A DNA stretch of 64,000 bases from Actinomadura physcomitrii (GCF_008923205.2 NZ_WBMS02000009.1:19628-83627); one strand, 5' to 3'. Shown: positions 51,241 to 62,115, counted from the first letter of the stretch. Made by a program: numbers and translations. Notes: generated by a model from the sequence alone, not told the origin.

Positions 51241-52659
51241 TCAGACCGGGTCGACCGCGAGGTGGTGCCGGGCGCCGCGCCACCGGCGCAGCGACACCAC
51301 GTCGTCCGCGCCGTCGAGCACCCCGCCCGCCGGATCGTCCTCGCCGCCCGTCCGCACGGTGTCGCCGGACGGGCGCAGGACGTCCCACACCACCAGCAGC
51401 GCCATCGCCAGCACCGTGACGAACCGGGCGAGCAGCGCGATCGTGTACACGTCGTGGCCGATGCCGCCCTCCGGCGCGCCGAGATGCGCCGCCGCCGACA
51501 GCGTCGACGGCAGGTCCGCGCCCGGGACCTGCAGCGACACCGACATCAGGTACCACCAGATGCCGAAGAAGTAGACGAGCTCCCCGGCCTGCCAGAGCAC
51601 GAACGCCGGCAGCTTCGGCCGCGCCAGCACCGCGAGCGGCAGCAGCCACAGCACGTACTGCGGCGACCAGACCTTGTTCGGCAGCATGAACGCGACCAGC
51701 ACCAGGAACATCAGCTGCGGCAGCCGCGGCCGGCGCGGCGCCGCGAGCGCGAGCACCGCGATCCCGGCCGCGAGCACCAGGAACGTCCCCGTCCCCGCCA
51801 GGTTCAGCTCGCCCGTGTCGGTCGCGAGGCCGGACAGCCCGTGGTCCTGCAGCACGAAGAAGATCGAGCCCCAGTCGATGCCGCGCTTCTGGCTGAAGCT
51901 GTAGAACTCCACCCAGCCGTCCCACGCGAACACCATCACCGGCACGTTCACGACCAGCCACGCGCCCGCGGTGCCCGCGAGCATCCGCCCCATCGCCCGC
52001 CACTGCCCGGCGCGCACGCACAGCAGCACCAGCGGCCCGAGGAACAGCAGCGGGTAGAACTTCGCCGCGATCGCCAGCCCGAGCAGCGCGCCCGCCAGTG
52101 CCGGGCGCCGCGCCGACCACGCCGCCAGCGCCAGCGCAGCCAGCGCCACCGCCAGCAGGTCCCAGTTGATGTACGCGGTGAGCAGCAGCGACGGCGACAG
52201 CGCCACCATCAGCCCGACCCGCAGCGACCGGCGGCCCGCCGCGTACGCCGTCGCGAGCACCGCGACGACCGCCAGCACCGCCAGCAGCAGCGCCGTCACG
52301 TTGTAGAACGCCATCCCCCGCTCGTCCACCCCGAACGGCTTGACCAGCCACGCGACCAGCTGCATGAAGCCGCCGCTCAGCACCGGGTACTCGACGTGGT
52401 GGATGTCCGAGCCGGTGAACGAGTCGAAGTACGGGATCTTCCCGTCGTTCAGGCCGCGCACGTAGTACAGCGGGTACACGTCGGTGTAGCAGGCGTGCTT
52501 CGTCGTCTTGATGAAGTCGAACTTCACCGACGCGCACGGCTGCTTCTGCAGCCAGCCCAGCGCGCACACCACGGCCGCGACGCCCGTCAGGACCGGCGCG
52601 AGCCGCGCCATCCGGCCGCGCTCCCGCGCGGGACCCGTCCCGGTCCCGGCGCCGGCCAT
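51241..52659 (-). CDS. GT87/DUF2029 mannosyltransferase-like membrane protein
   Basis: ATG at 52,659 has GAGAGG at 6 nt and gives 472 residues with about ten to twelve helices. The loop ASVKFDFIKTTKHACYTDVYPLYYVRGLNDG (in part) and HHVEYPVLSGGFMQLVAWLV fit the GT87-type lipid-linked sugar transferases with an acidic motif after helix 1. It would work at the outer face of the membrane on polyprenyl-phosphate mannose. It lies just downstream of the PBP genes in the same direction and may serve envelope assembly with them. Confidence 0.75.
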   Translation of the reverse strand: MAGAGTGTGPARERGRMARLAPVLTGVAAVVCALGWLQKQPCASVKFDFIKTTKHACYTDVYPLYYVRGLNDGKIPYFDSFTGSDIHHVEYPVLSGGFMQLVAWLVKPFGVDERGMAFYNVTALLLAVLAVVAVLATAYAAGRRSLRVGLMVALSPSLLLTAYINWDLLAVALAALALAAWSARRPALAGALLGLAIAAKFYPLLFLGPLVLLCVRAGQWRAMGRMLAGTAGAWLVVNVPVMVFAWDGWVEFYSFSQKRGIDWGSIFFVLQDHGLSGLATDTGELNLAGTGTFLVLAAGIAVLALAAPRRPRLPQLMFLVLVAFMLPNKVWSPQYVLWLLPLAVLARPKLPAFVLWQAGELVYFFGIWWYLMSVSLQVPGADLPSTLSAAAHLGAPEGGIGHDVYTIALLARFVTVLAMALLVVWDVLRPSGDTVRTGGEDDPAGGVLDGADDVVSLRRWRGARHHLAVDPV

Positions 52660-52846
52660 CGCGACCCTCTCAAAAGACGACGACATGGACAGCAGACTAT
52701 TGGTCGGCGCCCAAAGAACACGCCCGCGCACCGCCCGCGCGTCCGGATGTCCGGCGAACCCTCGGCAACGACGCCGGGCGAACCCGCGGAAAGCGGAACG
52801 GCCCGGAGCCGCCATGGGCTCCGGGCCGTTCCGTTCGGGCTCTCGC

Positions 52847-55503
52847 TCAGTTGTTGTTCTGATTGTTCGGGTTGCCCGGTTCCTCTTCCTTGCACGCCTG
52901 GTTGTTCGGGTGCGTCTGGCACCATCGCTTCAGCGCGGTCGGGTCGGTCGGCGGGAGGTTCGGGTCGCAGCCGGGCGGCAGGTTCAGACCGTTGCAGGGC
53001 ACGCCCGTCGTCGGACCCGTCGGTGTGTTCGTCGGGCCCGGCGAGGTGCTGTGGCAGGGCTGCCCGTTCTGCTGCTGTCCCTGGCCGTTGTTCCCGCAGT
53101 TCGGCGTGTTCGTCGGCGACGGGGAGTTGGTCGGCGAGGTGGTCGGCTCCGGCTTCGCGACCGCCCACGGGGCGAGGGTGCCGCCGTAGACGGGCGGCGG
53201 GAACGGCGTGATCTCCTTGCCCTCCAGCGCCTTCAACATGACCATCTTGAACAGCTCGGCCGGGACGGTACCACCGTAAACCTGGCTGTACCCGCCGACG
53301 CCGACCAGGGACTTCTGGGTCCTGCCGTCCTTGGTCGAACGCCACATGCCGACCGCCGTCACGAGTTCGGGCGTGTAGCCGACGAACCAGGCGGACTTGT
53401 TCTGCGACGACGTACCGGTCTTACCGGCGACCGGACGCGCGCCGAGGCTCGCCCCGGTACCGGTGCCGTGCGTCACGACCCCGCGCATCGCCTCCGTGGC
53501 GTCCGCCGCGACACCCGAGCTGAAGACCTGCGTGTCCTTCTTGGCCCACGGCTCCTTCTTCACCGGCTTGCCCGCGTCGTTCAGGACGGGGTTGCCGTTC
53601 GCGTCCGTGATCGACTTGATCACGTGCGTCGGCCGGTGCACGCCGCCGGCGGCGAACGTTTGGTAGACGCCCGCCATCGTGACCGACGTCGCGGTGATGA
53701 CACCGAGCGGCAGCGAGGTGTAGTTCGCGCTGAGCCCATCGGTGTTGGAGGGGATGCCCATCTTCTCGGCCATGTCGACCACCTTGTCGAGCCCGACCTT
53801 CTGGCCGAGGTCGACATAGGCGGTGTTGATGGACTTGGCCGTCATCTCCTTCAAGTCGAAGATGCCGTTCTCCGACGGGCTGTCGTTCGTGAACTTCGTC
53901 CCGTTGATGATGCGCCGGTAGTGGCCGTCCATCGTCGTCTTCAGGCTGACGCCGTTGTCCAGCGCGGTCGCCAGCACGATCGGCTTGAACGACGAACCGG
54001 GCTGCACCTTGCCCTGGAAGGAGTCGTCGAACTGCTGCTTGGCGTAGCTCGGGCCGCCGTAGGCGGCGACCACCCCGCCGGTCTTCGGGTCGACCACGGT
54101 GAGGCCGAAGTGGATGGTGCTGTTAAAGCCCTTCTCCTTCTTCAGCTGCTTGACCGCCACCGCGGTGTAGTCCTGCAGGCTCCTGTCGAACGTGGTGGTG
54201 ATCCGCAGGCCCGCGGTCTGGACGCGCTGCTTGGAGATGCCGAGCGAGGCGAGCTCCGCGATGACACGGTCGGTGAGGTACCCGGTCTGCCCCGTGTCCT
54301 TGATGTCGCTCCACTTCTCGTACGTCTGCGGGAACTTCGCCTTGGCCTTCTCGTCCGGCGTGATCCAGTTCTTCTTCTCCATGCCCGCGATGACGTAGTT
54401 CCAGCGGGCGATGAGCGCCTGCTTCGCCGGGTCGGAGTCGGGACCGTAGGACTTGAAGTACGTCGGACGCTGGATCATCGCGGCCAGCAGCGCCGCCTGC
54501 GAGGCGTCGAGCTTGTCGACGGTCTTGTGGAAGTAGGCGCGCGAGGCGGCCTGGACGCCGTAGGCGTCGCGGCCGAAGAACACGGTGTTGAGGTACTGCT
54601 CGAGCACCCAGTCCTTCGACTTCTCGTTGCCCATCCGGACGGAGATCAGGATCTCCTTGAGCTTGCGGCTGACGGTCCGCTGCTGGCTGAGGCCCTGGTA
54701 GTAGTTGCGGGCGAGCTGCTGGGTGATCGTCGATGCGCCGTTGACGTCGCCGCCGGTCGCGGCCCGGTACAGCGCCCCGGCGATGCCGGTCGGCGAGATG
54801 CCGGGCTCGTTGTAGAACTCGCGGTCCTCCGCGGCGAGCACCGCGTGCTGGACGACCGGCGGGATCTTGGAGAGCGGCAGGATCTCGCGGTTCATGCCGA
54901 CCCGCGCGATCGTGGTCTTGCCGTCGGCATAGCTGATGACCGACGCCTGCTTCTTCACGTCCTCCTGCGTCGCCTTCGGGATCGGGGTGTTGGCGTAGGC
55001 CACCCCGACCAGCGTCGCGGTCCCGAGGATGCCGACCGTGACGACCGCGGTGACGATCTTCCAGTTCGGCACGTACTTGCGCCAGCCGGTCTTCTCCGGC
55101 TTGTCCTTGCGCCGTCCGCGCCGGCCGCTGCGTCCGCCGCCGCCCCCGCCGAAGCCGCCGGGACCGCCCGGGCCCCCGGGGCCTCCCGGCCCGCCGGGTC
55201 CTCCCGGGCCGCCCGGGCCTCCCGGGCCGCCGGGACCGGACCGCATCGCGTTCGGAGGCGCGGCCCGGCGGCGGCCGCCCGGCCCGCCGGGTCCGCCGGG
55301 TCCGCCGGCGCGCGCGGGACCCGCGCCCCGGGCGTCGGCGCGCCCATCTGCGATCCGCGCGGCGCCCCCTGGGCTCCGCGCGGCATGCCCTGACCCCCGC
55401 GCGGCCCGCCCTGGGACATGCCCTGGGCGCCGGGGCGGGGGGCGCCCCTCGTGGGCGGGGGGCCCTCTCCGTATTCGGGTCCGTAACGGCTTGGGTTGCT
55501 CAC
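52847..55503 (-). CDS. Class A penicillin-binding protein 1, apparent frameshift in the N-terminal region
   Basis: The GTG at 55,503 matches the start and leader of the second PBP gene (GTTGATGAGGTCGC-GTGAG). The frame reads SNPSRYGPEYGEG on, but must shift by one base near 55,310-55,335 to continue in the Gly-Gly-Pro-rich region and the rest: TM WKIVTAVVTVGILGTATLVGVAYA, GT51 AEDREFY and GASTITQQLARNYY, transpeptidase GSSFKP, SIN and KTGT, and a Pro/Thr/Asn tail with several Cys. It polymerises and cross-links peptidoglycan. ATG at 55,246 could give a protein without the N-terminal extension. The shift may be a sequencing error in GC-rich repeats. Confidence 0.8.
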
Positions 55504-55954
55504 GCGACCTCATCAACTGGGGTACGGCTTTGCGTCGTCCGAGCGTACTGCTCACCCGGATGCGTAGGGGGCGGGGAGGGAACGACGCCCTCCCCCGGCT
55601 CGGACGAACGCACGGGAACGTGCCCGTTGAGTCCGGGATGTCCGGACCGGTGGCGGGCGGGGCCGGCCGGGCGGGACGACCAGCCCCGCAGCGGCTCGGC
55701 ATACCCCGCCGGATCCGGGTGCGCGATGCCCGCCGCCGCGCCGCACGGCGTTCCGCGAACATGGCTCATGTCACACCCCGATCCGTCGAGGAGTCTGTGG
55801 GCACGGCCGGGGTGGGCCGGGTCTCGCCTCCCTGCGGACGAAACCCGGCCGTCGGCCATGAGTACGTGCGCGGACGGCCCCTGCGGTTCAGCGGACGGCC
55901 CCCGCGGTTCAGCCGCGGCCCGACCGCTCTCGGCCCGCCGGCTCAGCGGCCCGT
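55504..55954. other. Intergenic region between the two PBP genes with a 21-bp tandem repeat
   Basis: No gene is seen in these 451 bases once the first PBP is started at 55,503. CGGACGGCCCC[TC]GCGGTTCAG, 21 bp with one variable base, is repeated head to tail at 55,871-55,912. The region probably holds the promoter of the first PBP. Confidence 0.5.
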
Positions 55955-58900
55955 TCATTCCGGCGGCCTCGTGACGGGCAGCAGCGGTGCCACCGCCGCG
56001 CTGTTCGGCTGGTTGCCGCCGCCGCGCTGCCTGCGGCACGCGGGGTCGCCGCGGTGGATCGTGCACCACCACTTCGGCGGCGGATCGCTCGGCGGCTTGT
56101 TCGGGTCACAGTCGGTCTGGAACGGCGACTGGCACGGCTGCCCGTTCCCCTGGCCGCCGCCACCGCCGCCGTCGCCCCTGCACCGCGGGTCGAACTTGCC
56201 GATCGGGCTGTTGCACCACGCCGGACGGTCGTCGTGCTTCTTCTTCTTGGGCGGCAGCTTCGCCCACTTCTGCACGATGCCGCCCCACACCGGGTTCGGG
56301 AACGGCTCGACGTCCATGCCCCGGGTCGCCTGCGCCATGTAGGACCGCCAGATGCGGGCCGGGATCGTCCCGCCCTCGACCTCGCCGATCTGCGGCAGCA
56401 CCACCGACTTCTTCTTGTGGTCCGGCCCGAGCTTGTCGTTGTACATCGTCACCGCGGTCGACACCTGCGGGACGAACCCGATGAACCACGACGACACGTT
56501 CCGGTCGGTGGTCCCCGTCTTGCCCGCGGCGGGCCGCCCGTCCGGCAGCGCCGCCGCCGTCGCCGTACCGCTCTTGACGACCTGCTGCAGCGCGTACGTC
56601 GCGTCCGACGCCACCTTCGCGTCGAACACCCGGCGCGTCTTCACCTTCGGCTTCAGCCGCGTCGTCTTGTTGTCGCTCTCCTTGACGATCCGGATGACGT
56701 GCGGCTCGTGGTACACGCCGCCGTTCGCGAACGCCTGGTAGCCCGCCGCCTGCTCGATCGGCCGGATGTCGTTGACGCCCAGCGCCAGGTTCAGCTGGTG
56801 CTTGTAGCCCTCCAGCAGCGTGGACGCGACCCCGGCGTCCTCCGCCGTCTCGATCGTCTCCGGCACGCCCACCTTCGCGATGAGCTGGATGAACGCTGTG
56901 TTCACCGACTCCTTCAACGCCGTGACGAGGTCGACGGCCGGCGCCACGTCATGGCTGTTCGGCACCGTCACCGAGTTCGGCGACCCCTTCGGCACGACGT
57001 TGCCGGTGGTGATGTCGATCGGGGTGTCCGACTTGCCCTCGACCATGCTCTTCAGGCTGTAGTTCTGCTTCAGCGCCGTCGCCAGCACGTACGGCTTCAT
57101 CGCCGACCCCGCCTGCGCCGACCCGCTCCACACGTTGTCGAACGCCTGCTGCAGGTAGTCCGGCCCGCCGTAGAACGCCACGACCTCGCCGTTGGCGGTG
57201 TTCACCGACACCAGCCCGACCCGGATCCCCTTCTTCGCGAGCTTCTTCGGGTTCACCTGCGGGACGGTGTGCTCGGCGGCCTTCTTCGCCATCGCCATCC
57301 GCTTGCGGTCGAACGTCGTGTAGACGCGCAGGCCCTTGGTCGTCAGCTCCTTCTGGTCGATGTGCTGCCGGCGCAGCTCCTCCTTCGCGCGCATCAGCAT
57401 GTAGCCGCGCTGGCCGCCGTACAGCTGGTCGCCGGTGCCCGCGTCCTTCACCTTCGGGAGGCGCTGCATGTACTTGTCGGCGTCGGCCTTCGACATCTTG
57501 CCCATCGAGACCATGCCCTTGAGCGTGTACTGGTACCGGCTCGTCACGTACGCCTTGTTGGCCTTCTCCGCCGGGTCCTTGTTCGCGTCCTGGATCATGC
57601 CGCCGAGCAGCGCCGCCTGGTCCGGCTTCAGCTGCCACACGTTGACGCCGAAGTACTCGCGGGACGCGGCCTGGATGCCGTAGGTGTCGCGGCCGAAGTA
57701 GATCGTGTTCAGGTACAGCTTGAGGATCTCGTCCTTGGACCGGCTCTTGTCCAGCTTCACCGCGATGAACAGCTCCTTGAACTTCCGGCTCATCGTCCGG
57801 TTGTTCGGGTCGGAGTAGTAGTTCTTCGCCAGCTGCTGCGTGATCGTCGAGCCGCCGCCGTGGCCGCCGGTCAGGTTCACCCACACCGCGCGGGCCGTGC
57901 CCTTCACCGAGAACCCGGGGTCGGTGCGGAAGCTCCGGTTCTCCGCGGCTAGCACCGCGTCCTGCACGAACGTCGGCACCTGCTTCAGCTCGACGCTCTG
58001 CCGCCTCTTGCCGATCCGGCCGATCTCGGTGCCGTCGGTGTAGTAGAAGATCGACGCCTGGTCCTCGACGCCCGCCACCGTGGGCTCGGCGGGCGTCGGC
58101 GTGTTCGCGTACGCCACCCCGATCATGGTGACGACGCCGGCGACGCCGAGCAGGAAGACCCCTGCCACGACCTTCCACGACGGGAGGAACCGCCGCCAGC
58201 CCGTGCTGCGCGACCGCAGATGGTCGACGAAGCCCTTCTTCGCGGGCCGCCGTCCCGGCCCGCCGGGCCCACCGGGGCCGCCCGGGCCACCGGGACCCCC
58301 TGGACCGCCCGGGCCGCCGGGCTTGCCGGGCCCGCCGGGCGCTCCGCCGCTGCGGAACTTGGCGAGGACCCCGCTGACCGCGCCGAGCGCGGCCGTCACG
58401 CCCGCGCCCACGGCGGCCCCGACGCCACCCGCACCACCCGCGCCGGCACCAGCGGGCAATCCGGGCGTACCGAACCCTGCCGGCCCGCCCTGCATCCCAG
58501 GCCCGCCCGGGCCACCGGGACCGCCCGGCCGCCCCGGGGCGCCGATGCCTGCCGGAGCGCCCGCGCCGGGACCGCCCTGACCGCCAGGAGAACCCATCGG
58601 ACCGGCCGGGGCGCCCGAGCCCATCGGGCCGTTCGGGGCGCCGGGGCCTGCGGGGCCGTTCACCTGCGGCGTGCCGGGGCCGGGGTGCGGGGACACCGCG
58701 GCGCCGTGGAGGTCGGGCATGGTGAGGGACCCGGCGTCACCGCCCGCCGGGGGACTCGCGCTGCCGGGAGGAGCACCGAGCGGGCCGGACGGACCGGCCT
58801 CGCCGGGGCCGGGGGAGGCGGGGCCGGGGGAGGCGGGGCCGGGGGAGGCGGGGCCGGCGAGCGGCCCCTGGCCGAGGGAGTCCCCGGCGGACGGTCCGGG

Positions 58901-59356
58901 CGCGGACGCGGCCGATCCGAAGGCCGGGCCTTGTCCGAGCGGGTCGCCGCCGTAGTCGTTGGAGGCGTTCGAGGCGTTCGAGGCGCTGCCCGATCCGGTG
59001 CCTGCGCCTGGGGTGCCCATGAAGGACGAGCCGAGCGGGTCGTCCGGGAGGAAGGCGGCGCCCGGCTGGGGGCTCGCCGGCGCGGCGGGGCCGGACGGCG
59101 GGGGGCCGAAGACGGCGGTCGCGTCGAGCTTGATCCCCGAGGGGTCGACGGGCGGCGGCGGCGAGCCGAGCGGCCCCGGGCTCTGGGCGGGCGTGCCCGG
59201 CGGAGGCGGGGGCGTCGGTCCGCCGGCGGCGGCGTCGCCGACGCGGCGCTGGGCGTCCGGGACCTCCGGTTCGCCGGTGCGGCCGAGACGGGGGATCTGG
59301 TGCCCGCCCGGCCCTGGCGACCCGGACTCCGGTCGGGGCTGGCTTGGATTACTCAC
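55955..59356 (-). CDS. Class A penicillin-binding protein 2 with long Gly/Pro-rich N-terminus
   Basis: GTG at 59,356 begins 1,133 residues: a cytoplasmic low-complexity segment to about 385 rich in Pro, Gly, Ser with collagen-like GGPGGPGGPG runs, a TM (VVAGVFLLGVAGVVTMIGVAYA), GT51 glycosyltransferase (AENRSF, GGSTITQQLAKNYY), and transpeptidase with GSAMKP, SVN and KTGTTD, then a Pro-rich Cys-containing tail. It makes and cross-links peptidoglycan. It has the same leader and start as the first PBP and is a tandem paralogue. Confidence 0.9.
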   Translation of the reverse strand: MSNPSQPRPESGSPGPGGHQIPRLGRTGEPEVPDAQRRVGDAAAGGPTPPPPPGTPAQSPGPLGSPPPPVDPSGIKLDATAVFGPPPSGPAAPASPQPGAAFLPDDPLGSSFMGTPGAGTGSGSASNASNASNDYGGDPLGQGPAFGSAASAPGPSAGDSLGQGPLAGPASPGPASPGPASPGPGEAGPSGPLGAPPGSASPPAGGDAGSLTMPDLHGAAVSPHPGPGTPQVNGPAGPGAPNGPMGSGAPAGPMGSPGGQGGPGAGAPAGIGAPGRPGGPGGPGGPGMQGGPAGFGTPGLPAGAGAGGAGGVGAAVGAGVTAALGAVSGVLAKFRSGGAPGGPGKPGGPGGPGGPGGPGGPGGPGGPGRRPAKKGFVDHLRSRSTGWRRFLPSWKVVAGVFLLGVAGVVTMIGVAYANTPTPAEPTVAGVEDQASIFYYTDGTEIGRIGKRRQSVELKQVPTFVQDAVLAAENRSFRTDPGFSVKGTARAVWVNLTGGHGGGSTITQQLAKNYYSDPNNRTMSRKFKELFIAVKLDKSRSKDEILKLYLNTIYFGRDTYGIQAASREYFGVNVWQLKPDQAALLGGMIQDANKDPAEKANKAYVTSRYQYTLKGMVSMGKMSKADADKYMQRLPKVKDAGTGDQLYGGQRGYMLMRAKEELRRQHIDQKELTTKGLRVYTTFDRKRMAMAKKAAEHTVPQVNPKKLAKKGIRVGLVSVNTANGEVVAFYGGPDYLQQAFDNVWSGSAQAGSAMKPYVLATALKQNYSLKSMVEGKSDTPIDITTGNVVPKGSPNSVTVPNSHDVAPAVDLVTALKESVNTAFIQLIAKVGVPETIETAEDAGVASTLLEGYKHQLNLALGVNDIRPIEQAAGYQAFANGGVYHEPHVIRIVKESDNKTTRLKPKVKTRRVFDAKVASDATYALQQVVKSGTATAAALPDGRPAAGKTGTTDRNVSSWFIGFVPQVSTAVTMYNDKLGPDHKKKSVVLPQIGEVEGGTIPARIWRSYMAQATRGMDVEPFPNPVWGGIVQKWAKLPPKKKKHDDRPAWCNSPIGKFDPRCRGDGGGGGGQGNGQPCQSPFQTDCDPNKPPSDPPPKWWCTIHRGDPACRRQRGGGNQPNSAAVAPLLPVTRPPE

Positions 59357-59544
59357 GCGACCTCATCAACAGGGGACGACGACGGGCGGCGGGCCGTGCG
59401 CACCGGAGGGGGCTCCGGTGCCGCGGCGGCTCGTGCGCCGTCCGAAGGGTACTGTGCGGGCTGGTGAGCGGGGGGAGCACGGGGCAGGGTCCGGAACCGT
59501 TCCTGCAGGTCGGACGCCCTCTCCTCGGCTGCTCTCCTCTCTGG

Positions 59545-59943
59545 TCACCGCTCGGGGCGCTGCTCCCCGCGGCCGAGGACGTAGGACACGGTCAAGTGGT
59601 TCCAGGCGCAACTTTGACACACTTCCACCACATACACCCTGAATTCGCCATATTCGCGGTCCAATCGGGCGAGTTCCGCGGCCGCCGCGGCCCGTCCCGC
59701 CGACCGTCCGAGCTCGTCCCCGTACACGTAGGCGACGTGGGTGAGGCGCACCCGCCGGCAGACCGGGCACAGGGTGTCGGTGGGCTCGCCGTGGTGGCGG
59801 GCCGCGCGCAGGAGGTAGGGGTGCGCGTCGCACGCGTCGTCCCTGGTGACGGCGCCTTTCCGCAGGTCCGCGAGGGCCGCGCGCTTGACCAGCCCGTAAT
59901 CGACGACGAGCCGGCGTCTGATGGGCGGCTCCGACCCCGGCAT
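59545..59943 (-). CDS. DUF5318 zinc-binding protein
   Basis: The 132-residue protein has two Cys pairs (LCPVCRRVRL and VCQSCAWNHL) in the DUF5318 context, plus YGLVKRAALADLRKGAV and CDAHPYLLRAARHHG. A single zinc site is likely. Conserved in actinobacteria next to PBP genes and PadR. The ATG has no ribosome site and TACCCT lies just upstream, so it may be leaderless. Function unknown. Confidence 0.8.
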   Translation of the reverse strand: MPGSEPPIRRRLVVDYGLVKRAALADLRKGAVTRDDACDAHPYLLRAARHHGEPTDTLCPVCRRVRLTHVAYVYGDELGRSAGRAAAAAELARLDREYGEFRVYVVEVCQSCAWNHLTVSYVLGRGEQRPER

Positions 59944-60045
59944 AGGAGCAGGGTAAGCCGCGCGTCCCGCGCCCGGTAGATCACCGCGAAGAACCCGTTT
60001 TCGGCGGGCGGGTTGCCATGATGCGGCCGGGTACGTATCTTGGCG

Positions 60046-60077
60046 ATGTATCGAGCCGATACATTCACTCGATACAT
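60046..60077. promoter_or_regulatory. PadR operator
   Basis: ATGTATCG-AGC-CGATACAT is a perfect 19-bp palindrome (60,046-60,064) with a third half-site CGATACAT at 60,070-60,077, 36 nt before the PadR start. This fits the ATGT-n8-ACAT consensus of PadR-family operators and suggests autoregulation, and it may also act on the divergent DUF5318 gene. Confidence 0.75.
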
Positions 60078-60112
60078 CGAACGGAGACATCGACTCTGCG
60101 GAGGGACTCGCC

Positions 60113-60730
60113 ATGGCGGGCAAGAAGGGCGCGGGCGTGCTGGAGCTCGCCGTGCTCGGCCTGCTCCACGAGTCCCCGATGCACGGGTACGAGCTGCGCA
60201 AGCGGCTCAACACCCTGCTCGGCATGTTCCGTGCCTTCTCCTACGGGACCCTCTACCCGTGCCTCAAGCAGCTCCTCGCCAACGGGCTGATCGTCGAGGA
60301 CCGGCCGGAGGAGCCGAACGCGCCGCTGGCACTGCAGAGCCGCCGGTCGAAGATCGTTTACAAGCTCACCGCCGACGGCAAGGAGCGGCTCCAGAACCTG
60401 CTGACCGAGGCCGGTCCGGCGTCCTGGGAGGACGAGGGGTTCGGCGTGCACTTCGCCTTCTTCTCGCACACCCGCGCCGACGTCCGGCTGCGCATCCTCG
60501 AAGGCCGGCGCAGCCGGCTCGAGGAGCGCCTGGAGGCCGTCCGCGCCGCCCTCGGCCGGACGCGGGAACGGGTCGACTCCTACACCCTGGAGCTGCAGAA
60601 CCACGGGCTGGAGTCGGTCGAGCGCGAGGTCCGCTGGCTCAACGAGCTGATCGGGCGCGAGCGGGCCGAGCAGGAACAGCAAGCCAGATCTGAAAGCAGC
60701 AAGGACATGCCTCGGGACAAGGGCCGCTGA
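60113..60730 (+). CDS. PadR-family regulator
   Basis: A 205-residue PadR: winged helix [51 protein letters not shown] (in part), wing with [14 protein letters not shown], then helical Vir_C-like dimer domain. It lies 112 bp upstream of the inositol-phosphate synthase gene in the same direction, so that gene is a likely target along with its own promoter. Confidence 0.9.
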   Translation: MAGKKGAGVLELAVLGLLHESPMHGYELRKRLNTLLGMFRAFSYGTLYPCLKQLLANGLIVEDRPEEPNAPLALQSRRSKIVYKLTADGKERLQNLLTEAGPASWEDEGFGVHFAFFSHTRADVRLRILEGRRSRLEERLEAVRAALGRTRERVDSYTLELQNHGLESVEREVRWLNELIGRERAEQEQQARSESSKDMPRDKGR

Positions 60731-60842
60731 GGAGCGGCCCGACCTGGGACGGGTGAACACCACCTCAGGTCCCGCCAGTGGTGGCGTTCGCCCTCCGGGG
60801 CGGGCGAGGATCGCAACCGCAAGAGAGTTAAGGAGCAATCGG

Positions 60843-61922
60843 ATGGGTTCCGTGCGCGTAGCCATCGTGGGTGTGGGCAACTGCGCCTCTTCGCTCGTCC
60901 AGGGTGTCGAGTTCTACAAGGACGCGAGCCCCGAGACGCGGGTCCCCGGCCTCATGCACGTCCAGTTCGGCGACTACCACGTCGGCGACGTCGAGTTCGT
61001 CGCCGCGTTCGACGTGGACGCCAAGAAGGTCGGGATGGACCTGTCCGAGGCCATCCACGCCAGCGAGAACAACACCATCAAGTTCGCCGACGTCCCGCCG
61101 ACCGGCGTCACCGTCCAGCGCGGCCACACCTTCGACGGCCTCGGCGAGTACTACCTCGACATCATCGAGGAGTCGGACGCCGAGCCGGTCGACGTCGTCC
61201 AGGCGCTCAAGGACGCGAAGGTCGACGTGCTCGTGTCGTACCTGCCGGTGGGCTCGGAGGAGGCCGACCGCTTCTACGCGCAGTGCGCCATCGACGCCAA
61301 GGTCGCGTTCGTGAACGCGCTGCCGGTGTTCATCGCCTCCGACCCCGCGTGGGCCGCCAAGTTCACCGAGGCCGGCGTCCCGATCGTGGGCGACGACATC
61401 AAGTCGCAGGTCGGCGCCACCATCACGCACCGCGTCATGGCCAAGCTCTTCGAGGACCGCGGGGTCGAGCTGCTGCGCACGTACCAGCTCAACTTCGGCG
61501 GCAACATGGACTTCATGAACATGCTGGAGCGCAAGCGGCTCCAGTCCAAGAAGATCTCCAAGACGCAGTCGGTCACCTCGCAGATCCCGCACGAGATGGC
61601 GAAGGCCGACGTGCACATCGGCCCGTCCGACCACGTGCCGTGGCTGGACGACCGCAAGTGGGCCTACGTCCGCCTCGAGGGCAAGTCCTTCGGCGACACC
61701 CCGCTGAACCTGGAGTACAAGCTCGAGGTCTGGGACTCCCCGAACTCCGCCGGCGTCATCATCGACGCTGTCCGCGCCGCGAAGATCGCCAAGGACCGCG
61801 GGATCGGCGGCCCGATCCTGTCCGCCAGCAGCTACTTCATGAAGTCGCCGCCGGAGCAGTACAACGACGACCAGGCCCGCCAGGCCGTCGAGAAGTTCAT
61901 CGCCGGCGAGGTCGACCGCTGA
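60843..61922 (+). CDS. ino1: Inositol-3-phosphate synthase
   Basis: ATG at 60,843 with AAGGAG upstream gives 359 residues, normal length for the actinobacterial form. NAD loop [37 protein letters not shown], and [29 protein letters not shown] (in part) with the catalytic Lys residues, [14 protein letters not shown]. It converts glucose-6-phosphate to myo-inositol-3-phosphate, the precursor of mycothiol and phosphatidylinositol. A strong terminator follows. Confidence 0.95.
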   Translation: MGSVRVAIVGVGNCASSLVQGVEFYKDASPETRVPGLMHVQFGDYHVGDVEFVAAFDVDAKKVGMDLSEAIHASENNTIKFADVPPTGVTVQRGHTFDGLGEYYLDIIEESDAEPVDVVQALKDAKVDVLVSYLPVGSEEADRFYAQCAIDAKVAFVNALPVFIASDPAWAAKFTEAGVPIVGDDIKSQVGATITHRVMAKLFEDRGVELLRTYQLNFGGNMDFMNMLERKRLQSKKISKTQSVTSQIPHEMAKADVHIGPSDHVPWLDDRKWAYVRLEGKSFGDTPLNLEYKLEVWDSPNSAGVIIDAVRAAKIAKDRGIGGPILSASSYFMKSPPEQYNDDQARQAVEKFIAGEVDR

Positions 61923-61964
61923 CGCCCGCCTCGCGGCGCTGAGAGCCTCGTCACAAAGCTCTCG

Positions 61965-62006
61965 AAGGACGCCCTGGCAGTGGACATCCGCTGTCAGGGC
62001 GTCCTT
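61965..62006 (+). terminator. Terminator after ino1
   Basis: AAGGACGCCCTGGCAG pairs with CTGTCAGGGCGTCCTT (one G-T pair) around a 10-nt loop, followed by ACTTCTCT. It lies 43 nt past the ino1 stop. Confidence 0.75.
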
Positions 62007-62115
62007 ACTTCTCTACAGAAAACGGTGATGTAGCGGCTCTTTGTCACGCTCTGGCCCTACTGTGACACCGCCGGTTATCGCACACCAGCTGCCGGGTGCC
62101 GGACTGGAGGACGAC

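Noticed and set aside
52508..55393. 961-codon plus-strand frame
   Set aside because: Antisense to the first PBP gene.
55246..55762. Upstream extension of the first PBP in the downstream frame to 55,762
   Set aside because: The sequence is Arg/Pro-rich and unlike the second PBP, whereas the GTG at 55,503 matches its paralogue.
56054..57952. 632-codon plus-strand frame
   Set aside because: Antisense to the second PBP gene.
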